A stretch of DNA of 64,000 nt from CPC320 sp002336405. Lineage in GTDB: Bacteria; Pseudomonadota; Alphaproteobacteria; Rhodobacterales; Rhodobacteraceae. The stretch's first letter is position 1. Every line of letters begins with the position of its first letter. Made by a program: the position numbers and the translations under genes. Shown piece by piece: positions 1 through 8,554 of the stretch. The notes under the pieces were generated by a model. The model had not been told where the DNA came from. It searched no databases and saw nothing but the letters and a program-made list of their open reading frames with translations. The stretch is taken from assembly GCA_949372595.1 (NCBI GenBank), contig CASIAN010000008.1:62001-126000 (forward strand). Reading direction: 5' to 3'.

Positions 1-870
1 AGTGTCACCCAAGTCGGCATTTTGCCCAGTAACAGTGAAAAACAACACCCGCAAAAACAGCACCGAGGAAAATCCTGCAACCAAAATGGTGAGGAATGTG
101 GCAAACAGTACCGATTTCTCACGTCCCTCAGGCTCGCCGGGCTCGGGATCAGGCAAAGGCGCATCTTCGGGCCGCAACTGGGTGCGGATGATGATGTAGA
201 TAATGAAAAAGCTTGCCAACATAAACCCTGGCAAAAAGGCGGCCGTGAACAGCGCCTTGATCGAGGTTTCTGTAATTAGCCCATACATGATCAACACGAT
301 CGAGGGGGGGATCATTGTGCCAAGCGAGCCTGAGGCGCAAATCGTGCCAATCGCAAGGTTTTGATTATACCCCAGCTTTAGCATTTGTGGCAGGGCAATC
401 AGGCCCAAAAGTACAACTTCACCACCGATAATGCCTGACATGGCGGCCATGATAACGGCCATGATCGAAGTTACGATGGCGATGCCGCCCCGAGTTCTGC
501 TGAGCCATACATTTAGGGACGCATACATATCTTTGGCGATGCCGGATTTTTCTAGAAGTGACGCCATAAAAATAAACAGTGGGACTGAAATCAGCACATA
601 GCTGGTAAGCACGCCATAAATTTTTTGTTGTAAGATATTGAGCGGACCCGCCCCGGGCCTGCCGGTCAGGATACATCTCGCTCCGGGGTTGGCCTCAGTG
701 TACCAGTCGGGGCACCCAAAACTTAGTGGGTTTGACAAAAGTGCAGGCTCAAATTTCATTACCAGGACAAATACTGCAAGGATCGCAGAGGCAAGGCCCA
801 GTGGCATGCCAATCGCCAACAGAAAGAAAAGCCCTAAGAGCAGGAGAAGTGAAATTGTTCCGATATCCAT
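1..870 (-). CDS. dctM: TRAP transporter large permease, DctM family (partial, C-terminus off the window)
   Basis: The minus strand is open from the ATG at 870 to the window edge, giving the first 290 codons of a protein that is normally about 430 residues. The product is the large, ion-coupled membrane subunit of a tripartite ATP-independent periplasmic transporter. The translation has a hydrophobic N-terminus (MDIGTISLLLLLGLFF) and characteristic DctM stretches such as MSGIIGGEVVLLGLIALPQM and GSLGTMIPPSIVLIMYG. The start overlaps the stop of the upstream dctQ gene (TAATG), so the two are translationally coupled. An extra loop of about 30 residues with two cysteines (near residues 50-75) lies between the first membrane segments; such loops occur in some sugar-acid TRAP permeases. 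Family identity is secure; the substrate is inferred only from neighbours. Confidence 0.93.
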   Translation of the reverse strand, partial: MDIGTISLLLLLGLFFLLAIGMPLGLASAILAVFVLVMKFEPALLSNPLSFGCPDWYTEANPGARCILTGRPGAGPLNILQQKIYGVLTSYVLISVPLFIFMASLLEKSGIAKDMYASLNVWLSRTRGGIAIVTSIMAVIMAAMSGIIGGEVVLLGLIALPQMLKLGYNQNLAIGTICASGSLGTMIPPSIVLIMYGLITETSIKALFTAAFLPGFMLASFFIIYIIIRTQLRPEDAPLPDPEPGEPEGREKSVLFATFLTILVAGFSSVLFLRVLFFTVTGQNADLGDT

Positions 871-1715
871 TAGTTTGATCCTACACTACGTTTGATGGCT
901 TCAAGCTCTTCTTTGTCAATATCATCCGCTGCAGTGTGTTTTACTGGCTCAATATTCCAATCGGAGACCAAATTTAATACGGCTTGTAACGCGACGAGTG
1001 CTACCGCCACGAGGATAGCGGGTTTCAAGGTCGCGGGAATTGGGGGATCAAATGCCGTACCAAAGGTTTCCCAAGTATAGAACTTTGTGAACGATTCTCC
1101 ATAACCGCCGTAACACAATGAAAAAGCAAATATGACAATCAACGTTGTAGAAAGTACATCACAGGTCCGCTGCAGGAAGCGCGGTAAAACATCATAGATG
1201 ATGAAAATTCGAATATGACTACGTTGCTGCATTGCATAGAGCCCGGAAAATAAAAAGATAAAGCCTGCCACCCAAAGTGACAGTTCATTGGCCCAAAGCG
1301 TTGGCGCTTCAACAACATAGCGCAAAAAGACCTCATATATCATCACTGTGGTCAGTGCACTGATCAGAACCATCGTGACCCGGCCGATAAAGACAGCGAC
1401 ACGGTCTACAGGTCGCCAGATTTCGGTTTCCATACGCGCCCTTTCTACGGTCAAGACCCCGATAATAAACAAAATAGGCATCGCAATAAGCGCAGTCCAG
1501 TCAACAATATCGGCATAACCCCCGAACAACCCTGGCAGGTTAGGGGTGACATCATTGCGCATCATTTGGCTTGAAAGCTGCTCAAGAAGCGAAGGATCTT
1601 CTGGTGTCATAAAATCAAGCGTGAAAAATGGAAAGTGCCAGGCCAGCCAGCCAAAGCACAAAATGAACGCAATCGGCACGTACCATTCTTTGTGATTTAT
1701 TTTGGTTTCGGGCAC
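870..1715 (-). CDS. dctQ: TRAP transporter small permease, DctQ family
   Basis: This 281-residue membrane protein is the small permease of the TRAP system encoded around it; it contacts DctM in the inner membrane. It is longer than the usual 160-200 residues because of an N-terminal extension of about 100 residues with two extra predicted membrane segments (near residues 13-30 and 72-90). The canonical four-helix DctQ part follows, with the conserved region VFLRYVVEAPTLWANELSLW near residues 130-150. The acidic C-terminal tail is cytoplasmic-looking. It lies 29 bases after the enolase-family gene and overlaps dctM by one base at the stop codon, so all are probably one transcript reading leftward. 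Confidence 0.9.
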   Translation of the reverse strand: MPETKINHKEWYVPIAFILCFGWLAWHFPFFTLDFMTPEDPSLLEQLSSQMMRNDVTPNLPGLFGGYADIVDWTALIAMPILFIIGVLTVERARMETEIWRPVDRVAVFIGRVTMVLISALTTVMIYEVFLRYVVEAPTLWANELSLWVAGFIFLFSGLYAMQQRSHIRIFIIYDVLPRFLQRTCDVLSTTLIVIFAFSLCYGGYGESFTKFYTWETFGTAFDPPIPATLKPAILVAVALVALQAVLNLVSDWNIEPVKHTAADDIDKEELEAIKRSVGSN

Positions 1716-1744
1716 GGTGATACTCCTTTGAGCCTGTGGTCAAA

Positions 1745-2917
1745 CTAGGAATTGTTTATGTTGTAGTGGTTCAAGACGTCTCGGTCAGGCGTCACACCCA
1801 GTCCGGGGCCGGTCGGAAGTGCTACATACCCGTTATTGGATGCAACCTGATTCTGGATATTAAGCGGCTCTTGTAGCAGATTATCGCGAAATTTGTTATC
1901 CGTGGTGTCAAATTCCAACATGGGTTCCCATGGGTGCAGCCCGCCTGGCAAATTTGGCATGGCTGCCAACAGATGCATATTGGTGGCCACGGCGATGGCC
2001 GAGCCCCAGACATGATTCACCACCGGGGTAAAATGGGCGTGGCACAAGGCCAGTACCCGCAAATATTCTGAAATGCCGCCCAAAGCGCAAACTTCGGGCT
2101 GTGCAATATCCAAGCCTCTTGTTTCCAGCAGAGCACGCCATCCCCAACGATTAAACTCCGCCTCTCCTCCAGCGATATTGATCTTAAGGCCGGCGCGCAA
2201 TTCGCGGTATCCGTCATGATCCTCCGGGGCGATTGGTTCTTCAAACCAGTAGGCATCTAAATCTTCCAACCCGCGCCCAACATAAAAGGCATCGCTGGTA
2301 GTGTAACAGTGATTGGCATCGACCATAAAACGGTAATCATCACCCACGGCCTTGCGAACGGCGGTGGCAAGTTCCAAATCTGGTTTGGGGCCAAGCCCGA
2401 CTTTCATTTTTGTGGCGACGAATCCGCTTTGCTGGATTGCAAGCGCCTCGTCTGCAAAGCGCGCTTTGAGGTCGGCGATACCTTCTTGTCGCAGCATCAT
2501 GCCATAGCCATAGACCGGGATTTGGCGTCTGTGGGCTCCACCCAATAATTGATATAGGGGAAGTCCAGAGACCTTGCCGACAATGTCCCACAAGGCAATG
2601 TCGACCCCTGACAGGGCCTGCAACGGCATACCTTTCTGACCGTGGTCACGGGTGAGATTATAGACTTTGTGCCAGATTACATCGCGATCGATCGGGTCCA
2701 TACCCAAGATCAGCGGCTGGATCACATGTTCGACAATTGTGCGATTCGCCAAGGCTATATTGCCGGGCCCAAAACATTCCCCCCAACCGGAGATGCCTTC
2801 ATCTGTCTCAACTTCGATGAGGTGGGCTGTACGCTTTTGATAGAACTGTTGGGAATATCCCAAAACTTGTGGCAGCGCATATTGCAGAATGTGGCTGGTG
2901 ATTTTGGTTATTTCCAT
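1745..2917 (-). CDS. Mandelate racemase/muconate lactonizing enzyme-type enolase-superfamily protein (sugar-acid dehydratase-like)
   Basis: The 390-residue product is an enolase-superfamily enzyme, which abstracts the proton alpha to a carboxylate using Mg2+ and often dehydrates an acid sugar. Visible hallmarks are the K-x-K pair in ATKMKVG, the metal ligands in MVDANH, WFEEP and GGEAE, and a C-terminal histidine in VVNHVWGSA. These point to the mandelate racemase subgroup. The gene sits between dctP and dctQ of the TRAP operon, so it probably acts on the imported compound. A longer in-frame start at 2992 exists, but that extension would run through the terminator-like hairpin at 2957-2982. 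I therefore use the ATG at 2917, which gives the usual family N-terminus. Substrate unknown. Confidence 0.85.
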   Translation of the reverse strand: MEITKITSHILQYALPQVLGYSQQFYQKRTAHLIEVETDEGISGWGECFGPGNIALANRTIVEHVIQPLILGMDPIDRDVIWHKVYNLTRDHGQKGMPLQALSGVDIALWDIVGKVSGLPLYQLLGGAHRRQIPVYGYGMMLRQEGIADLKARFADEALAIQQSGFVATKMKVGLGPKPDLELATAVRKAVGDDYRFMVDANHCYTTSDAFYVGRGLEDLDAYWFEEPIAPEDHDGYRELRAGLKINIAGGEAEFNRWGWRALLETRGLDIAQPEVCALGGISEYLRVLALCHAHFTPVVNHVWGSAIAVATNMHLLAAMPNLPGGLHPWEPMLEFDTTDNKFRDNLLQEPLNIQNQVASNNGYVALPTGPGLGVTPDRDVLNHYNINNS

Positions 2918-2950
2918 TGGGAAGCCCAATACACCTTTGGATGGATATCT

Positions 2951-2982
2951 TAAAAAAGTCAGGGCCTGATAAGGCCCTGACT
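2951..2982 (-). terminator. Intercistronic terminator-like hairpin after dctP
   Basis: On the minus strand an 11-bp perfect stem (2972-2982 pairing with 2957-2967, loop of 4) is followed by a run of six T. It has the form of a Rho-independent terminator. It lies directly after dctP and before the enolase, dctQ and dctM genes, so it probably lets only part of the transcripts continue. That would favour a large excess of binding protein over permease. Confidence 0.85.
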
Positions 2983-3007
2983 TGGGGTTCAACTTCGTTA
3001 GAAGGGC

Positions 3008-4030
3008 TTAGTCAACCAGACCGAGCTCTGTCAGATAGCTGATGTGGCTGGCCAAAAGTGCTTTGGCTTCTGGTGTGGTCGCAAAATCAGACCAAGCGGC
3101 TTGAGCTGCGGCACGGAAGCTGGCGCGATCTTCGGGTGACCAGTCGTGCAGTGTCACACCTTCTGCCGCCATTTTAGAGGCTGCAGCGGTCATGCCTTTG
3201 CCAACCTGCATAGAAGTTTTAAACGCCAACGATTCCATCGCAACTGAGATAATGCGACGGTGGCTTTCTGGCATTGCATCCCAAACGGCTTTGTTACAAG
3301 CGAGGTGGTCAGATGGCATCGAATGGAAGCCGGGATAGTTGGTGTGCTTGACGATGTCATACAGGCCAAGGCTCACGTTGGTTGCAATGTTCGATGCATC
3401 CGCACCATCGATGATGCCGGTTTCCAATGCGGTAAAGATTTCTGTGAAATCCATCACGATCGGGGATGCGCCAAGGTTTGCAAAGACCATTGTCGCCAAT
3501 CCTGGAGGCGAGCGGAATTTCCAGTTTTTGAAATCTTCCGCGTTACGGATCGGCTTGGACGAGGACAGGCTTTCCATGCCTGGAATCCACCAGCCAATAA
3601 ACTGCATATCATATTTGTTGTACAGATCTTGGGCCGCTTCGTATCCGCCGCCATTATAGAGCCAGCTGTACTGATCCCAAGGCGAATCATAACCGCCCAT
3701 GATGTCACCGACAAACTGGAATGCAGGATTTTTACCAGTTTGATACGCACCACCGGTCATATCGCAATCAAGAATGCCTGTAGCTGCGGCGTCAAAGGTT
3801 TCCACAGAGGTAACAACGGACGACGAATAAAACATCTCGATGGTCACGTCGCCACCGGACATTGTTTGAATATTGTCAATGAACTCTGCTGCAAGTTTGC
3901 CGTTCGGGCTTTCTTCAGAAAAGTGAGTTTGGATTCGCAGGTTTGTTGTCGCTGCTGATGCCGTTAGAGCAGTGGACGCCGCCAAGGCTGCCACGCCAGC
4001 AACACATGCTGCCTTTTTCAATAGATTCAT
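3008..4030 (-). CDS. dctP: TRAP transporter periplasmic solute-binding protein, DctP family
   Basis: The 340-residue protein is the secreted receptor of the TRAP transporter. It begins with a clear signal peptide (MNLLKKAACVAGVAALAAST, cleavage near ASAATTNL). The mature part shows DctP features: the RIQTHF strand near the start, the KFRSPPG segment with the conserved arginine that binds the substrate carboxylate, and the FTALETGIIDGAD region. The start at 4030 is supported by a near-perfect ribosome site (GGAGGACAAT just before ATG); a longer upstream start at 4072 is less likely. It is the first gene of the leftward operon and is divergent from the GntR regulator gene at 4218. The ligand is probably an organic or sugar acid. 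Confidence 0.93.
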   Translation of the reverse strand: MNLLKKAACVAGVAALAASTALTASAATTNLRIQTHFSEESPNGKLAAEFIDNIQTMSGGDVTIEMFYSSSVVTSVETFDAAATGILDCDMTGGAYQTGKNPAFQFVGDIMGGYDSPWDQYSWLYNGGGYEAAQDLYNKYDMQFIGWWIPGMESLSSSKPIRNAEDFKNWKFRSPPGLATMVFANLGASPIVMDFTEIFTALETGIIDGADASNIATNVSLGLYDIVKHTNYPGFHSMPSDHLACNKAVWDAMPESHRRIISVAMESLAFKTSMQVGKGMTAAASKMAAEGVTLHDWSPEDRASFRAAAQAAWSDFATTPEAKALLASHISYLTELGLVD

Positions 4031-4049
4031 ATTGTCCTCCCAAGACACT

Positions 4050-4061
4050 TGTTCGCGAACA
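4050..4061. promoter_or_regulatory. Perfect 12-bp palindrome in the dctP leader
   Basis: TGTTCGCGAACA is perfectly self-complementary and lies 20 bases upstream of the dctP start codon, between dctP and the divergent GntR-family gene. The position suits an operator for the neighbouring regulator, but this is inference; no footprint can be seen. Confidence 0.4.
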
Positions 4062-4114
4062 GTTTCAGCCAAATGCGGCTTTTGTTATCGCTGTCGCAAA
4101 TGGTAATCGCGGGA

Positions 4115-4139
4115 ACAATATTCAGCAAGAGAATATTGT
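4115..4139. promoter_or_regulatory. Inverted repeat, candidate GntR operator
   Basis: Two perfect 9-bp arms, ACAATATTC and GAATATTGT, are separated by 7 bases in the 187-bp divergent region between dctP and the GntR/FCD regulator gene. The arrangement is typical of a dimeric repressor site controlling both directions. It is distinct from the 12-bp palindrome at 4050. Confidence 0.45.
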
Positions 4140-4217
4140 ATTTTTTGATTATTTCGATAACGGCCTTTAATTTCGAAAATTTTTATTTAAAAACAACTTC
4201 AATATGAAAGGTTTGGA

Positions 4218-4877
4218 ATGGTGGAAGAAACTGATGTTTACAAATTATTACACCAGAGGTTGGTAGCCGGCGGATTTGTTGCTGATCTAAAATTGCAGCC
4301 CGAGCAATTGCGAAAAGATTATAACTGCTCTGCCAGTACGATCCGCGAGGCGTTGTTCAGGCTGTCGACGGTTGGCGTGGTGACCTTCAAAGAACAGCGC
4401 GGCTTTCGCGTACCGCAAGTCTCGCGTGTTGTGCAGCATGAATTAACCCATATGCGGATTTTGCTCGAGTGCGAAGGCGCCTGCTTGTCTATCCGGCTTG
4501 GTGGCGTCGCTTGGGAGGCGCGGCTGTCTGCGGCCCACCATAAACTGTCCCATATTGAAATGCGTGCCCGTTCAAAAGCAGAATTGGAGCCGTTATTTGA
4601 TCTATGGAGTACCGCGGAGCAGGAATTTCATGAAACCTTAATTGATGCCTGCGGTTCTTTGACCCTCAAACGCACCCATTCCATTATTTACCAGCAGTTT
4701 CGTCAGCAACTGATCAACGCAGATAGCGATACAATTTATGTCCCAGAGAACATCCTCCAGCATCAGGGCATCTTAGAGGCGGCGCTTGACCGCGACGAGG
4801 ATTTACTGCGCCGGTTAATTCATGACCATCTGTCTCGCAATCTGGCACAGCCTTTGCCAGAAAAAAAATCTTGGTGA
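4218..4877 (+). CDS. GntR-family transcriptional regulator, FadR/FCD subgroup
   Basis: The 219-residue protein has an N-terminal winged helix (about residues 5-70, with SASTIREALFRLSTVGVV as the recognition part) and a C-terminal all-helical FCD ligand domain with the metal-binding style residues EFHETLIDACGS and QHQGILEAALDRD. FCD regulators usually respond to carboxylic or sugar acids and repress the adjacent uptake and catabolic genes. It is divergent from dctP with two palindromes between them, so it very likely controls the TRAP operon and perhaps the catabolic operon at 6.0-11.5 kb. It converges with the dehydrogenase gene ending at 4914. Confidence 0.9.
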   Translation: MVEETDVYKLLHQRLVAGGFVADLKLQPEQLRKDYNCSASTIREALFRLSTVGVVTFKEQRGFRVPQVSRVVQHELTHMRILLECEGACLSIRLGGVAWEARLSAAHHKLSHIEMRARSKAELEPLFDLWSTAEQEFHETLIDACGSLTLKRTHSIIYQQFRQQLINADSDTIYVPENILQHQGILEAALDRDEDLLRRLIHDHLSRNLAQPLPEKKSW

Positions 4878-4913
4878 TTTACAGGCTTTGCGAATGACTG
4901 AAGGACGGCGGTT

Positions 4914-5798
4914 TTAGCCATCGCTGTTGCGGGATTGTAATTCAAGGTACAAGCCGGCGTGGTCCAGTTCTGCACCGTTCATCTGGTGTACGAAATGGTC
5001 GAAACGATCGCGAATGTGCTGGGTAACGGGCAGGCTGAGATTGAGGTCGTTGGCTTCGCTTAAAACGTTATTGAGATCTTTAAGCTGCAGTTTTGATAAT
5101 CCACCGGGCGCAAAGTTGTTGGTTGTCATGCGTGTGCCATGTTGTTGTAAAATGGTACTGTCGGCAAAGCCACCGCGCAGGGCGTCTCGCACTGCCGCCG
5201 GGTCGGCGCCGCCTTTGTCAAGCAGCAGCATGGCCTCCGCCACAGCGCCAATTGTGACGGCAACAATTGCCTGATTTGCCAGTTTTGCAAGCTGGCCTGA
5301 TCCGGATGGGCCGACATGGACCGGCCGGCCCAGAACAGACAAAACTGGTAGCGCGGCGGAAAAGGCTTTTTCTTGCCCACCAACCATAATGGCGAGACTG
5401 GCCGCTTCGGCGCCTTTGGTGCCCCCTGAAACCGGTGCATCCAGATGCGCAATTCCCAGTTCATCAAGCCGTGCTGATTGCGCCCGCGCCTGCGTAGGTT
5501 GCGTGCTGGACATATCGATCCAGAGGCTGCCCCGCCGCAGCGCCGCTCGCAGTTCTGGGCTCGCTAATATTGCGTCAACTGCGGCGCCGTCAGACAGCAT
5601 TGTGATGATAAAATCCGCACCATGGACCGCTTGATCGGGGGTTTCGGCAACGACGCCGCCACATTCGGTAAGTGCCGCAGCTTTGGTGGCAGTTCTGTTC
5701 CAAGCGACCAATTGATGGCCTGCGGCTAATAGGTGTTTTGCCATTGGCAAGCCCATCAACCCGATGCCAATAAAGGCAATTTTTGAAGAAACGGTCAT
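4914..5798 (-). CDS. NAD(P)-dependent 3-hydroxyisobutyrate dehydrogenase / tartronate semialdehyde reductase-family enzyme
   Basis: The 294-residue protein belongs to the beta-hydroxyacid dehydrogenase family. The N-terminal Rossmann motif is FIGIGLMGLPMAKHLLAAG (residues 10-28). The substrate-binding signature DAPVSGGTKGAE lies near residue 120, and the catalytic lysine is expected in QLAKLANQAIVA near residue 170. Family members reduce tartronate semialdehyde to glycerate or oxidise 3-hydroxyisobutyrate. Beside a sugar-acid island, the GarR-like role (recycling C3 semialdehydes) is attractive, but sequence alone does not settle it. It is transcribed away from the SDR operon, sharing a 200-bp divergent region with it. 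Confidence 0.85.
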   Translation of the reverse strand: MTVSSKIAFIGIGLMGLPMAKHLLAAGHQLVAWNRTATKAAALTECGGVVAETPDQAVHGADFIITMLSDGAAVDAILASPELRAALRRGSLWIDMSSTQPTQARAQSARLDELGIAHLDAPVSGGTKGAEAASLAIMVGGQEKAFSAALPVLSVLGRPVHVGPSGSGQLAKLANQAIVAVTIGAVAEAMLLLDKGGADPAAVRDALRGGFADSTILQQHGTRMTTNNFAPGGLSKLQLKDLNNVLSEANDLNLSLPVTQHIRDRFDHFVHQMNGAELDHAGLYLELQSRNSDG

Positions 5799-6000
5799 GT
5801 TGAATATCCTCAGCAGCGGTTTGTTGACCTTAGCCTATAGCCAAACTCCAGACCTTGCCATAGGGTGCATCCGGGATTTGTTTTTGGTTTTTTGACTGCG
5901 CTCTTTGGCAAAATAGCAGTAATGAGGGTGTCCGCAAAGGCCATTGACACAGATGAAGGTGGAAAGAGGTTTCTACCGGGTAAAACTGATTGGTAGTAGT

Positions 6001-6744
6001 ATGACACAAAGACTTAAAGGGAAAAATGTCCTGGTGACAGCGGCGGCGCAGGGCATTGGCCGGGCCTCTGTATTTGCGTTGGCAGCAGAGGGCGCCAAGG
6101 TGTTTGCCTCGGACGTAAATATGACAGCCCTATCCACGATTGGTGAGGGAAATCACGAAAATATTGAGATTTTCGAGCTTGATGTGTGCAATGATGCCAG
6201 CGTTGCTGCCGGCATTGAGCGGGCGCAACCTGACGTGTTGTTCAACTGTGCCGGATTTGTGCATAACGGGACAATCCTCGATATGTCTGATGACGATTTG
6301 GATTTTGCGTTTGATTTGAATGTCCGGTCAATGTTGCGCACCATTCGTTCTGCGCTACCGGGGATGCTGGCGCGCGGCTCGGGCTCAATCATCAATATGT
6401 CGTCGGCCTGTTCATCAATTATCGGGGCGCCGAATCGATTCGTGTACGGCACCACCAAAGCCGCCGTTTTAGGGCTGACCAAATCTGTCGCCATCGATTA
6501 TATCACCCAAGGCATCCGCTGTAATGCAATCTGCCCCGGCACCGTTGAAAGCCCAAGTTTGCACGACCGGCTCAGGGCCACAGGAGATTACGACGCGGCC
6601 ATGAAAGCTTTTGTCGCGCGCCAACCCATGGGGCGGATCGCAAAGGCCGAAGAAATTGCAGCTCTTGTGGTCTATCTGGCCAGTGACGAGAGTGCCTTTA
6701 CCACGGGGCAAGGTCACGTCATTGATGGCGGCTGGTCGGGGTGA
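6001..6744 (+). CDS. Short-chain dehydrogenase/reductase, 2-keto-3-deoxy-L-fuconate dehydrogenase-like
   Basis: The 247-residue SDR has the cofactor motif TAAAQGIGRAS (residues 12-22), an NCAG strand, the catalytic Ser in NMSSACSS and the YGTTK Tyr-Lys pair. The segment around the active site (GTTKAAVLGLTKSVAIDYI, then QGIRCNAICPGTVESPSL) is very close in form to the DHRS6 / 2-keto-3-deoxy-L-fuconate dehydrogenase branch. The likely step is oxidation of a 2-keto-3-deoxy-aldonate to a diketo acid, the substrate of the FAH-family hydrolase encoded two genes on. I use the ATG at 6001, which gives the normal N-terminus; the upstream alternative is a TTG at 5944. It begins a five-gene operon; the stop is 4 bases before the next ATG. 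Confidence 0.83.
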   Translation: MTQRLKGKNVLVTAAAQGIGRASVFALAAEGAKVFASDVNMTALSTIGEGNHENIEIFELDVCNDASVAAGIERAQPDVLFNCAGFVHNGTILDMSDDDLDFAFDLNVRSMLRTIRSALPGMLARGSGSIINMSSACSSIIGAPNRFVYGTTKAAVLGLTKSVAIDYITQGIRCNAICPGTVESPSLHDRLRATGDYDAAMKAFVARQPMGRIAKAEEIAALVVYLASDESAFTTGQGHVIDGGWSG

Positions 6745-6748
6745 GAAA

Positions 6749-8542
6749 ATGAAAAAAATAGACATAGCTGATCTGCGGTCGCGCAAGTGGTTTATGAACC
6801 CCGATAATCCTGAAATGACAGCGCTCTATCTTGAGCGCTATTTAAACTATGGTCTGACCCGGCAAGAGCTGCAATCGGGCAAGCCAATCATTGGTATTGC
6901 CCAGACGGGCAGTGATCTAAGCCCGTGCAACCGGCACCATATCGAACTGACAAAACGGGTCCGGGACGGCATTCTTGCGGCGGGTGGCACGCCGATTGAA
7001 ATTCCAGTGCATCCTATTCAGGAAACTGGCAAGCGCCCAACGGCGATGCTGGATCGCAATCTGGCCTATCTGTCGCTGGTTGAAACGTTGTTTGGCTATC
7101 CAATTGACGGGGTCGTTCTGAACATCGGCTGTGACAAAACCACGCCGGCGCTGCTGATGGCGGCCGCCACGGTGAATATTCCGGCCATTGCCCTATCCGT
7201 CGGGCCAATGCTCAACGGCTGGTTTCAGGGCAAGCGCACCGGCTCTGGCACCATTGTGTGGAAAGCCCGCGAGATGCTGGCGGCGGGGGAAATCGACAAT
7301 GAAGGCTTCATGGATATGGTGGCCAGTTCGGCGCCGTCTGTGGGATACTGTAACACGATGGGAACTGCGACGACGATGAATTCTCTGGCCGAGGCCTTGG
7401 GTATGCAATTGCCTGGTGCGGCGGCGATCCCCGCACCGTATCGCGAGCGCGGTCAGATCAGCTATGAAACCGGACGCCGCATTGTGGACATGGTCTGGGA
7501 AGACCTGCGTCCCAGTGACATCATGACACGCGCCGCATTCGAAAATGCCATCGTTGTCAATTCTGCAATTGGTGGGTCGACCAATGCGCCCATTCACCTC
7601 AATGCGATTGCGCGACATCTCGGCGTGGCACTGGACAATGATGATTGGCAGGCTGTGGGGCACCATGTGCCGCTTATGGTTAACCTGCAGCCAGCGGGTA
7701 CGTATTTGGGCGAAGATTATCACCGCGCCGGCGGCGTGCCGGCGGTTGTTGGCGAACTTATCGCGCAGGGTCTATTGCCCCATCCCGATGCGCTGACGGT
7801 CAATGGGCAGGCGATGGGCGAGAACTGCGGCGCGCGGCGCTCGGAAAACCTTGATGTGATCAAATCGGCTGCTGCGCCAATCAAACCAAATGCTGGCTTT
7901 ATTAACCTCAGTGGCAATCTGTTTGACAGTGCAATCATGAAAACAAGCGTTATTAGTGACAGTTTTCGGGCGACCTATCTGTCGAACCCTGAGGATATGA
8001 ACGCCTTTGAAGGTCGGGCCGTGGTGTTTGATGGGCCGGATGACTTTCATCACAGGATCGACGATCCCACAGAAAACATCGATACGGGATGTATTTTGTT
8101 CATGCGTGGCACCGGTCCGATCGGCTATCCGGGGGGGGCTGAGGTGGTGAATATGCGCCCGCCTGCGTATTTGCTGAAACAAGGTGTTGAGGCGTTGCCC
8201 TGTATCGGGGACGGTCGGCAATCGGGGACCTCTGGCAGCCCGTCTATTTTGAACGCCTCGCCTGAGGCCGCGGCTGGGGGCGGGTTGGCTTTGCTGCAAA
8301 CGGGCGATCGGGTGCGGATTGATTTGAACCAGTGCAGCGCGGATATGCTGGTGTCGCACGATGCGCTGTCAGCGCGGGCGCGCATTCTTGAGACCAACGG
8401 CTATGCAATGCCTGAAAGTCAATCACCTTGGCAACAGTATTTCCGCGAAAAGGTAGGTCCCTTTGATAAGGGAATGATTCTCAAAGATGCAGATAATTAT
8501 CAAGACATTGCGCGCAAGTTTATGCCGCGTGACAATCATTAA
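6749..8542 (+). CDS. IlvD/Edd-family aldonate dehydratase (xylonate/arabonate dehydratase-like)
   Basis: The 597-residue protein is a full-length member of the dihydroxyacid/6-phosphogluconate dehydratase family, iron-sulfur enzymes that convert aldonates to 2-keto-3-deoxy acids. Likely cluster and metal residues lie in LNIGCDKTTPALLMAA, SVGYCNTMGTATTMNSLAE and AIGGSTNAPIHLNAIARH; the C-terminal signature IGDGRQSGTSGSPSILNASP is typical of the sugar-acid branch rather than IlvD. The start at 6749 follows the SDR stop by 4 bases and is preceded by GGGGTGAG. In the operon it would supply the 2-keto-3-deoxy acid that the SDR oxidises. Pentonate versus hexonate preference cannot be told from sequence. 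Confidence 0.88.
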   Translation: MKKIDIADLRSRKWFMNPDNPEMTALYLERYLNYGLTRQELQSGKPIIGIAQTGSDLSPCNRHHIELTKRVRDGILAAGGTPIEIPVHPIQETGKRPTAMLDRNLAYLSLVETLFGYPIDGVVLNIGCDKTTPALLMAAATVNIPAIALSVGPMLNGWFQGKRTGSGTIVWKAREMLAAGEIDNEGFMDMVASSAPSVGYCNTMGTATTMNSLAEALGMQLPGAAAIPAPYRERGQISYETGRRIVDMVWEDLRPSDIMTRAAFENAIVVNSAIGGSTNAPIHLNAIARHLGVALDNDDWQAVGHHVPLMVNLQPAGTYLGEDYHRAGGVPAVVGELIAQGLLPHPDALTVNGQAMGENCGARRSENLDVIKSAAAPIKPNAGFINLSGNLFDSAIMKTSVISDSFRATYLSNPEDMNAFEGRAVVFDGPDDFHHRIDDPTENIDTGCILFMRGTGPIGYPGGAEVVNMRPPAYLLKQGVEALPCIGDGRQSGTSGSPSILNASPEAAAGGGLALLQTGDRVRIDLNQCSADMLVSHDALSARARILETNGYAMPESQSPWQQYFREKVGPFDKGMILKDADNYQDIARKFMPRDNH

Positions 8543-8554
8543 GGATACCAAACG

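Noticed and set aside
2918..2992. Upstream start for the first enolase-family gene
   Set aside because: It would be translated through the terminator hairpin of dctP, and the added residues do not match the family.
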